Source: CAWIHA01 sp963835855 (GTDB taxonomy: Bacteria > Acidobacteriota > Terriglobia > Bryobacterales > Bryobacteraceae). From it: a DNA stretch of 64,000 bases. The notes beneath the pieces were generated by a model. That model was not told where the DNA came from, did not search any database, and saw nothing but the letters and a program-made list of their open reading frames with translations. Position numbers and translations under genes: made by a program. This document shows, piece by piece, positions 44,492 to 52,065 of this stretch. The DNA lies in the NCBI GenBank assembly GCA_963835855.1, contig CAWIHA010000025.1, forward strand, positions 62,001 to 126,000, given 5' to 3'. The number at the start of each line of letters is the position of its first letter. Positions within the stretch are counted from its first letter, which is position 1.

Positions 44492-45172
44492 ATGTTGAGA
44501 GAATTGTTTGGGTTCTCGCCCAAAGAAGAATCGGCGCCGCGGGAGGGAACGCAAGGCGACGGCTTAGCGGATCAAGCTTTGGCATCAGCTGAGCCGATTG
44601 ATGGATTCGAGTCTGCGTCCCAAAAGCCCAGCGGATCGCTTATGGAAACCAGTGGCGGCACGACTGGCAGCAAGTCTGCCGTCGAGCAGAAGTCTCTTTC
44701 GTTCGACCAGATCTATGAAAGAGCCTCGGTCAAACCGCCGCGAATACCTTACGGCATTCTGAAGGTCGCGGAGATGGTGAGCAGCCCGCACCTTTCCGGA
44801 ATGTCTCCGGAAGCCAAGCGCAATTCGTTATTGATGGCGCTCGAGGCGGTCGGATCGGAAGTTGAAGACGTGCTTCAGGACGCGGTGGTCCGCCAGCGAG
44901 CCCTGAATGACTACGAGGAAGCGCATCAGAACAAGCTCAAACAGTTCGAGGCGGCCAAGGCGGAAGAGAACAGCCAGTACATGTCCATTATTCAGGCCAA
45001 TCTGGATGAAGTGGCACGCGAGCAGGAGAACTTCCGCACCTGGCAGAAGCGCAAGCAGCTTGAGTTGCAGCGAATCACGGAGGCGGCAACGTTTTGCGTG
45101 CCCCAGAGTGGCGCAGGCAACGGCAGCAGCCTGACGGCGGTGCTGGAGCGCGCCACAACGTCGCGGAGGTAG
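44492..45172 (+). CDS. Coiled-coil protein of unknown function
   Basis: 226 residues with a strong RBS (GGGAGG, 5 nt before ATG). The N-terminus MLRELFGF could be an amphipathic membrane-targeting helix. A disordered Ser/Gly/Glu-rich linker follows to about residue 65, then a helical domain (SFDQIYERASVKPPRIPYGILKV...) and a charged coiled coil from about 120 to 200 (ALNDYEEAHQNKLKQFEAAK, REQENFRTWQKRKQLELQ). No known domain recognised. It precedes the actin-fold gene by 176 nt in the same direction; partner or adaptor role is inferred. Confidence 0.7.
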   Translation: MLRELFGFSPKEESAPREGTQGDGLADQALASAEPIDGFESASQKPSGSLMETSGGTTGSKSAVEQKSLSFDQIYERASVKPPRIPYGILKVAEMVSSPHLSGMSPEAKRNSLLMALEAVGSEVEDVLQDAVVRQRALNDYEEAHQNKLKQFEAAKAEENSQYMSIIQANLDEVAREQENFRTWQKRKQLELQRITEAATFCVPQSGAGNGSSLTAVLERATTSRR

Positions 45173-45248
45173 GCGGCGAAGGGCGGAATAACCGGTACTT
45201 GCCCCGGGGGTCCCGGCTCTCGGCAGTTTGTTACCGGGCAGAGGGAAA

Positions 45249-45356
45249 TTGCCGCCGCCGCCGGACGACAAAATTCTGAAGGGCGAACGGCTTCTCCCGC
45301 CGGGAGAGATTATTTCCGTTCGAGTAGGTCCGTTTCAGGAGACGATTTATGGATAA
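45249..45356 (+). CDS. Candidate 35-residue microprotein overlapping the actin-like gene
   Basis: Starting at TTG 45249, preceded by GAGGGAAA, the frame reads PPPPDDKILKGERLLPPGEIISV and stops at TAA 45354-45356. The stop lies inside the start of the next gene (ATGGATAA, 8-nt overlap). The overlap and RBS suggest translational coupling. The Pro-rich N-terminus and short strand-like end are protein-like. A stop at 45189 bounds the frame upstream. TTG start and small size make this tentative. Confidence 0.35.
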   Translation: MPPPPDDKILKGERLLPPGEIISVRVGPFQETIYG

Positions 45357-46350
45357 CGTCGAAGAAGACTATACCCAGCCGCTGGGGCTCGATGTCGGTA
45401 CGAGCCGGATCGTGGTGGCGCGAAATGGGGACAAGAAATACCGGTATGAGGCGCAGCTCAATGCATTTCTGACCCTGCCGTATTCGAAGCTCGCGGAGAG
45501 CCTCCTGCATCGCGAAGGCGTATTCCACGAGGTCCAGGGCGGCGACCTCGTGGTCGCCGGCAACGATGCGCAGAAGTTCGCGGAGATATTTCACGTGGAG
45601 ACCCGGCGGCCGATGCTGCGTGGCGTACTCAACCCGCACGAACCTCATAGCTTGGCAGTGGTTCGGCGGATCATCGGCAAGCTCGTGGGAAAGGCCCTCG
45701 TGGATGGGCAGAAAGTCTTCTTCAGCGTGCCCGCACCCACCGCGGAGGGAGAGGAAGGCATCGCGTACCATCAGGCGTCTCTCCGGCAGGTCCTCACGGA
45801 ATTGGGCTATACGCCCACGCCGATCGAGGAAGGCCTGGCAGTAATCTTCGGCGAGTTGGGCGGTTCGAACTTCACCGGCATCGGGATTTCCTGCGGCAGC
45901 GGGCTGTGCAATGTCTGCCTGGCTGTGCTGTCGGTGCCTGTGATCAGCTTCAGCGTCCCCAAGGCGGGGGATTTCATCGATGCGCAGGCGGCAGCGGTCA
46001 CCGGGGAACTGACCACGCGCATGCGCGTGCAAAAGGAACGTTCATTCCGTCTAAACGGCCTCAGTGGCGACCGGGTGCAGAATGCATTGAATGTTTACTA
46101 CGAAGAAGTGATTGCGAACCTGGTGGAAACACTGCGTGGCCATATCGCGTCCGCCCAGCGCCTGCCGAAGCTCGATCAATCGATCCCATTGGTGCTCAGC
46201 GGCGGTACCGTTATGCCCAAGGGATTCCTCGACCACTTTGGAAACACTCTGCGCTCAGTCGAGTTCCCGCTTCGGCTCTCCAACGTCCGCTTATCCCCCG
46301 ACCCTCTGAACTCGACAGCACGGGGCGCTCTGATGGCAGCGCTTTGCTAG
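45349..46350 (+). CDS. Actin/Hsp70-superfamily protein, diverged
   Basis: 333 residues. Phosphate-1 loop LGLDVGTSRIVVAR is near the N-terminus. The connect-1 segment is PTPIEEGLAVIFGELG and phosphate-2 is GIGISCGSGLCNV (residues 177-189). AGDFIDAQ is a GD-x-ID motif, the adenosine loop is LVLSGGTVMPKGF, and connect-2 is ARGALMAAL. The order matches MreB/ParM/MamK-like filament proteins and Hsp70. In phosphate-2, the Asp and catalytic Glu/Asp of relatives are Ser181 and Asn188, so ATP hydrolysis may be slow or absent. RBS AGGAG lies 8 nt upstream. No membrane helix. The coiled-coil gene and divergent amidase suggest a cell-envelope or cytoskeletal role. Confidence 0.75.
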   Translation: MDNVEEDYTQPLGLDVGTSRIVVARNGDKKYRYEAQLNAFLTLPYSKLAESLLHREGVFHEVQGGDLVVAGNDAQKFAEIFHVETRRPMLRGVLNPHEPHSLAVVRRIIGKLVGKALVDGQKVFFSVPAPTAEGEEGIAYHQASLRQVLTELGYTPTPIEEGLAVIFGELGGSNFTGIGISCGSGLCNVCLAVLSVPVISFSVPKAGDFIDAQAAAVTGELTTRMRVQKERSFRLNGLSGDRVQNALNVYYEEVIANLVETLRGHIASAQRLPKLDQSIPLVLSGGTVMPKGFLDHFGNTLRSVEFPLRLSNVRLSPDPLNSTARGALMAALC

Positions 46351-46700
46351 TAGCCCGTCGTCACTTGACAGTGAGCATGGGTCGTGGACGATGTGGTATG
46401 CCCTTCTGTTTGGAACCAATCGCGCTGCAGCGCTGATTACAGTGCGGAGATCGAAGGGCGGGGAAGCCGAGCCGGCGCCGTCATAGGCGCAGGCGCTTCC
46501 CGGCGTTGAGCTGTTCCGGGTGTGACTTCTACGATTCGTTCAATGTCTCCCAGATGCCGGGCCGGAGATCTCTCCTCGGAGTCGAACTCGGATACCGCGC
46601 CTCCAATCGGATACCGCGCCTCCAAAAGGTTCAGTGCCGCTTTTGCATTAGTTCGTTCCCGGCTCAGGAACGGCAAAGCAAAACGGGGCTGGGTCGCCGT
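46351..46700 (+). other. Convergent intergenic region with a 19-nt tandem duplication
   Basis: About 350 nt between the actin-like gene and the metalloprotease gene. A minus-strand frame (46437-46676) is open but has no RBS or recognised motif. The 19-nt sequence TCGGATACCGCGCCTCCAA occurs twice in tandem at 46588-46606 and 46607-46625. No clear terminator was seen. Confidence 0.5.
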
Positions 46701-49274
46701 CTATGGGCTGTGGATAGGGATCAGATATGGCACCGAGGTGCGGCCGTCGATGGCAACCGTGAGCGGCACCTGGGGTCCGACTGGCAAGGAGGGCGACAAA
46801 ACAACCTGAAGCATATCCTGGTTGGTCTGGCCGGCTACCTCAATGGCTGGACCCACTGGTTGGTGATCGATACCGCCAACGTTGACGTCCAACCGGTTCG
46901 CGTCAACTGGCATCGCCGAATTCGTGAGGCCGGAAATAATGATCGTGATCAGGTCGCCCGGATGCGCCATGTTCGTGGCGCTGACAGCGAGTTGATCCAC
47001 CAAAACTGAGGTAACCACCGGCGGTGGTGCCCCAATTGAGACGATCACCGGAAACACCGTTGCGCCGCCTGCCTGGAGCTGAAACACTGCGGGACCGGGA
47101 CTGATATTTGCAGGCACCTGGAACGTAATCTGATTCCGCGCAACACCGAGGATCTGCACCGGAACACCATTCAACGTGAGGGTCAGGTTTGCAACCTGCG
47201 GCAGGTTTGTTACATTGACCACCGCCGCGATTCCTGGATACACGTACAGTTGGCCGGTCGCTTGGTTGACCACATCGGAGTCGAGTACCACCGCGGCCGG
47301 ATTTGCCGACTGAATGGTAAACGCGAGCGGCTGTGGGATGATCTCGAAGCCCGAAACGATGCTGACGAGGGTGTTCTTAACTGCCGTGGGGCCGGAGACG
47401 ACCACGTCGGCACGCATGTGCGTGGGACTCATCACCCAGAGCCGCTTGACCACGATGTCGCTCGATCCGAAGCCGATACTGGTCTGGCCATCCGTGAACT
47501 GCGTATTGACGCCGCTGATGTCAATCATTGCCTCCGTGCTGGCGGGCAGAGCAGCCTGTGAAAGCAATACAGACGGTGCAGCGCTCTGATCATACGTGTA
47601 CGTGGGCGGCGTGTCGGTCCAAAACATCGAGGTCTGGCCATCGTCGTTGAGCGCGAAAACATTCGCGGTATAACCGGATGCGCCAGGCGGCGGAGTCACT
47701 ACGATCCGGCCGTGTGCTTGGTCTACGCTGTTCACCGTTGCCAGGAGGCCGTCAAACATGATCCGTGTATCCGCCGTGAAATCCGATCCGATGATATCGA
47801 CAATCCGGTTCCCGTTCGCGTCGAAATCGGCTTTGACCACCGTGATTTGCGGAGGCTGTTGGTTCACCAGATTGAGGCCCGAGGGGAGTACGTAAATGTC
47901 GTCGGGCAGCGAGAACACCAGATGGCGCGGTCCCACGCCGGAGAACGGGGTGAATCGGAAGGAAACCTCGAGAAAGGAATCGTATGCGGTGACGCCGCCG
48001 GGCGGCACCACGGCTGAACTTCCAATAGCGGAGACGTTCAGGCCCGGCACTGGCGCGCCGTTCGCGACCAATCCGGTGCCGGAAGCGACCAGCACGGACT
48101 CCGAAACGTCGTCGATGCTCAGGAACGCCGGTTTGAGCGCAATGGACCCAAAGTAGCCGTATGTCGTAACGCCGTAAATCTCCGGCGTCCCGCGGGGCTG
48201 AACGGAGAAGTTGACTCCAGTAGCCGCTGCGCCTGCTTTTACCGGAACAATGACCGCCTGCCGGACGTCCGGTGTCGCCGGATAGAACAGGGTCCCGAAC
48301 GAACCACCGGTGGGGATGCTCTTGCCATCAGGACCCAGTGGTAGCACGATGTCGCCGGGTCCCAGGCCCGTCCCCTCTGTCGCAGGCGGCAGCGGGTGTA
48401 CATAGACGTAGTATTGTCCCGGCGGCACACCGTCGATTTCATAAGTGCCATCAGGAGCCGTCAGCGCGCTGACCGCCTCACCGATGGGAGTGAGCGCAAC
48501 GACCGATGCCATGTGTACGCCGCTGCCGGACATCGTCACCTGTCCGGAAATGCTGCCGAACTCCAGTGCAAACTTCGGGGCCGGGTAGAGCCACGAAAGG
48601 CCAGCGACATCATCGGCGGCGAGCGGATTTACCCGGGTGGTCGCACGGGTCACCTCGGTTGACATCGCTCCGGAGGCGAACGAGTGTTGCAGTCCTAGCG
48701 CGTGGCCCATCTCGTGAACCGCGGTCAGCAGGAAGGGGGCTAGGTAAGTCGGCTGTTGAGAGAAGTCGCTCCTGAATATGACCGTGGAGGTGGTGATGGG
48801 CACAAACGATCCGTTAGGCCCCGTTTTGACGTCCGCCAGCAAATTCGGGCCGGCCGCGAGCGAGGTAGGGCCGGCTTCGGCGAGAACGCCCGGGGGCACG
48901 TCGTCGGAGAAGATGATTTCCACATGCGGCGTCGATTGCGGTGTCTTACCCGCCGAGAACAGGCCGCCAAATGCCACCCGCAGGGCCGAGGTGTCCACCG
49001 CATTCCAGGTCTCGCCCGCGAGCCGCAACTGGCTCAGCAAGCTGGCTAAGCTATCGCCGGGCACCATCTTGTCTGGGCCTTGGTCGGAAACGAAGAAATA
49101 GAGCGTGTTATCGGTCAGGGCGGAGAGGTCGAATTTTTCGGGAATCGGCTTATAAGGCGCCGCGCTGGTCGCGTAGCGCAAGAAGGGGTAGTAAGCGGAA
49201 GCAATGCCAGCCAGGCCGGCCCACGCGATCACCATCGCCGCGGCGCGCCGGACCATCAAACCCGTGTGCCTCAT
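46701..49274 (-). CDS. Secreted matrixin-type (M10) metalloprotease with Ig-like and Solibacter C-terminal domains
   Basis: 857 residues. After an N-terminal signal (AAAMVIAWAGLAGIASAYY) comes a catalytic domain with the metzincin zinc motif HEMGHALGLQH and a Met-turn-like GAMSTEV. A carboxypeptidase-regulatory-like domain follows (SISGQVTMSGSGVHMASVVAL). Several IPT/Ig-like domains come next, then repeats of the Solibacter C-terminal type (VARNQITFQVPANISPGPAVF; PLTVAIDGRTSVPYLIPI). It is probably extracellular or surface-bound and degrades protein. Its start overlaps the stop of the upstream gene by 4 nt. The substrate is unknown. Confidence 0.83.
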   Translation of the reverse strand: MRHTGLMVRRAAAMVIAWAGLAGIASAYYPFLRYATSAAPYKPIPEKFDLSALTDNTLYFFVSDQGPDKMVPGDSLASLLSQLRLAGETWNAVDTSALRVAFGGLFSAGKTPQSTPHVEIIFSDDVPPGVLAEAGPTSLAAGPNLLADVKTGPNGSFVPITTSTVIFRSDFSQQPTYLAPFLLTAVHEMGHALGLQHSFASGAMSTEVTRATTRVNPLAADDVAGLSWLYPAPKFALEFGSISGQVTMSGSGVHMASVVALTPIGEAVSALTAPDGTYEIDGVPPGQYYVYVHPLPPATEGTGLGPGDIVLPLGPDGKSIPTGGSFGTLFYPATPDVRQAVIVPVKAGAAATGVNFSVQPRGTPEIYGVTTYGYFGSIALKPAFLSIDDVSESVLVASGTGLVANGAPVPGLNVSAIGSSAVVPPGGVTAYDSFLEVSFRFTPFSGVGPRHLVFSLPDDIYVLPSGLNLVNQQPPQITVVKADFDANGNRIVDIIGSDFTADTRIMFDGLLATVNSVDQAHGRIVVTPPPGASGYTANVFALNDDGQTSMFWTDTPPTYTYDQSAAPSVLLSQAALPASTEAMIDISGVNTQFTDGQTSIGFGSSDIVVKRLWVMSPTHMRADVVVSGPTAVKNTLVSIVSGFEIIPQPLAFTIQSANPAAVVLDSDVVNQATGQLYVYPGIAAVVNVTNLPQVANLTLTLNGVPVQILGVARNQITFQVPANISPGPAVFQLQAGGATVFPVIVSIGAPPPVVTSVLVDQLAVSATNMAHPGDLITIIISGLTNSAMPVDANRLDVNVGGIDHQPVGPAIEVAGQTNQDMLQVVLSPSLPVGPQVPLTVAIDGRTSVPYLIPIHSP

Positions 49275-49819
49275 TTGTGCCCTCCATCGATGAGCGTTCT
49301 GACTATCCGTTGCCGCAGCTCGGTTAGCCGGATACTCACCGCCTCATCCTTCACAAGGAGGCCGGTGGCCGCATCCAGCATCGGCTCGGTCGAGGCTTCG
49401 CGCATCGCCACGAGATCACCCTTGTGATTTCGCTTGACCTCAAAAATGCCCTGGGTGAGCCCGATCACATGCGTGAGACCGCTCCGGCTCGTCCATAAGA
49501 AGAGGATGTACTCGCTGCCCGCGCCAAATGCGGGCGCGCCTGAAAAGGTCTGCCGCTGGCCACCGCTCACGCCGCCCGGAACCACAACGTCCACCGCCGC
49601 GTCCGCCGGGCCTTTCCAGCGCTCTGTAATTTGAATATTGTAGTGTGTGTAAATTACCGGGCCGTAGGGCGCCGTGTGCGAGTTCAGAACCCGTCCCCGT
49701 ACGATGGCGGTGGATTTCAAAATCATCTCCTCCAGGCTCAGCCGTTCCAGGGTCGCGGCCGGGAGGAGGCTCCCGAGCAACAACACCGAAGCGCCGAATT
49801 GAAGGTATCTGCGCGTCAC
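49271..49819 (-). CDS. Secreted partner protein of unknown function
   Basis: 182 residues. Signal peptide MTRRYLQFGASVLLLGSLLPA, then LERLSLEEMILKSTAIVRGRV, a beta-rich middle (PVIYTHYNIQITERWKG, EYILFLWTSRSGLTHVIGL) and a helical C-terminus. The pattern belongs to a small secreted family I know from Acidobacteriota next to metalloproteases. Its stop overlaps the metalloprotease start (ATGA), so the pair is translationally coupled. A role as chaperone, inhibitor or co-secreted factor is inference only. Confidence 0.7.
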   Translation of the reverse strand: MTRRYLQFGASVLLLGSLLPAATLERLSLEEMILKSTAIVRGRVLNSHTAPYGPVIYTHYNIQITERWKGPADAAVDVVVPGGVSGGQRQTFSGAPAFGAGSEYILFLWTSRSGLTHVIGLTQGIFEVKRNHKGDLVAMREASTEPMLDAATGLLVKDEAVSIRLTELRQRIVRTLIDGGHK

Positions 49820-49948
49820 GAACGTCGCCCGCTCTTGAACAGCACTCGAGCTGCCACCTGTAATTCCTTATAAATCATGGACTTGGATGTAGTTACCCGC
49901 CCGTCGCTGTGTCGGCGGGACACAGCCTCTGAGACAACGCTGATCCGG

Positions 49949-51872
49949 TTATGGGCCAAGGTCCGGCTTCCCATGCCGAACGATCAGGATCGGCAGGTCG
50001 AGGTCGTGCCGGACGGCGTTGATGGTATCGCCGAAGATCAGATCCTGAAGGCCCTTGTGGCCATGGGCGCCCATGACCAACAGGTCGGGCTTTACCTCGC
50101 GGGCATAGCGAACAATCTCCTGCCTCGGCTTGCGAGAGTACCGAATGGCCGCTTCGGCTTGGATGCCTTGGCTGCGCAGGGCATCCACGATCTTGTCGAT
50201 GTACCTCGCGCCAGCCTCGACCTCGGCAGTTGAAGATAGGGCGCCGTAAACCTGGCTGGTCACGTCCTCCTCCACGTGCAACAAGTAGAGTTTGGCGTGA
50301 GACGCCAATGCCAGCGCCGCGGCGTGGGCAATCGCGCTGCGGTCGCGGGCAGTATGGTCGAGTGGGACCAGGATCCTCCGATACCCGGACGGCTCGAGGC
50401 CGACCGGGGTCGCCGGTTCGGGCAGCACAACCGCTGCGCGACCCCGGCGTCGCAGCCCGCGTGGCAGCCAGGGTTCCAGCGTCATCCACACGAGCAGCAG
50501 GAGCAAAGCGGCAAATATAGGTATCACCGTGAAGAGCAGCATGCTTCGATACGCACCAGCCGCCGCGAGCCACTCGCTCACGGTGAGCGCGACCAGGCGA
50601 ACGTTCAGGCCGACGATCACGGCCGCGACCGCCCAGGCCAGCACCCTCACCCAACCCGGATTCGCAAACGCGCCCATCCGTTTACGGTCGTCTGTAAAGT
50701 GGATCAGCGGGACGACCGCGAACGGCAACTGCATGCTCAGAATCACTTGACTCAGGATCAGCAGCCGGAAGGTGCCTTGGTTGCCGGCGAGATAGATTGT
50801 GATCGCCGCGGGCACCACAGCCAACATGCGCGTGATCAGCCGCCGCAGCCAGGGCCGCATGCGGATGTCCAGGAACCCCTCCATCACAATCTGCCCGGCC
50901 ATCGTGCCTGTCATCGTCGAAGACTGGCCCGAGCACAGCAGCGCAATCGCGAACAGCACGCTGGCCAGCGTGGTTCCTAGCAGAGGCGCTAATAACTGGT
51001 GAGCCTGCTGTACTTCAGTGACCACGATTCCGCGCTCGAAGAAGACGGCGCTCGCGAGCACCAGAATCGCGATATTTACAAACATCGCGCCGTTCAAAGC
51101 GACCACGGAATCGATCAGATTGAAGTGGCAGGCGGCGCGCTTCTCGTCCGGGCTCAGACCGAGCCGGCGCGTCTGCACCAGCGCGGAGTGCAGGTACAGG
51201 TTATGCGGCATCACCGTCGCGCCGAGAATCCCGATCGCGATGTAGAGGGTCTGGTTGTTCACGCGGGGCACCAGGCCCGACGCGAGTTGAGATATGTGCG
51301 GCTTGGCCATCAGGAAGCTCGATCAGAAAGCACACTCCCATCACCGAGATCAGGCTCAGCACGAACGCTTCTATGACCCGGATGCCGAGCCGCGTGAACC
51401 AGAGGACCAGCAGCGTGTCTGCCGCGGTGATGAGCACCCCTGCAAGCAGTGGAATGTGGAACAGCAGGTTGAGCGCGATCGCCGCTCCGAGCACTTCGGC
51501 CAGATCGCATGCAGCGATGGCGATTTCGCACAGGATCCAGAGCGCGAAGTTCACCGGCGGCGGATAATTTTCGCGGCACGCTTGCGCGAGGTCCCTCGAA
51601 GTGACAATGCCGAGCCGCGCCGAAAGCGTCTGCAGCAGGATCGCCATCAGATTCGACATCACCAGCACCCACAGCAACTGGTAACCGAACCGCGCGCCGC
51701 CTTCGAGGTCTGTAGCCCAGTTGCCCGGGTCCATGTAGCCGACGCTGACCAGGTACGCTGGCCCGGCGAATGCGAACATGCGCTTCCACATGGAAGCCTG
51801 CGAGATGCTTACGCTGCCGTGAACCTCGGGCAGGGAGCGCGACTCACGCCTGACTTGATCGGTGCCGATCAT
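49949..51872 (-). pseudogene. NRAMP metal transporter fused to a universal stress domain, frameshifted
   Basis: Two frames form one protein of about 640 residues. Frame 1 (51872 to ~51313) has YMDPGNWATDLEGG with the DPGN metal site. Frame 2 (to 49949) has ATVMPHNLYLHS, the second metal site, the remaining membrane helices, and a C-terminal universal stress domain (GYRRILVPLDHTARDRSAI; VMGAHGHKGLQDLIFG nucleotide loop). One extra base at 51313/51314 separates them: FLIELP-DGQ would read FLIELLMAKPHIS. It would import Mn2+ or Fe2+ in the inner membrane, with the stress domain perhaps sensing nucleotide. TAAACT (51892-51887) lies 14 nt before ATG. Genuine disruption is not certain. Confidence 0.82.
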
Positions 51873-52065
51873 GCTGTCTGAACGCTAGTTTAGCATCCGC
51901 TTGAGCGAGCGGCCGACTAGACGGGGCTTGGCCGATTTCGGTCGCCTTGGTGCTTTTCGGCCAGCTACTCCGCCCGCCAATAAACGATAAGCCACATAGA
52001 ACCAGCAGGTTGTGCTTTGGCCTGCGGAGTGCACTTGCCTGCGGCGGAGGATGAAAGAGGCGGTC

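Noticed and set aside
46437..46676. 79-codon minus-strand frame after the metalloprotease gene
   Set aside because: No RBS, no motif, and it runs through the 19-nt tandem duplication.
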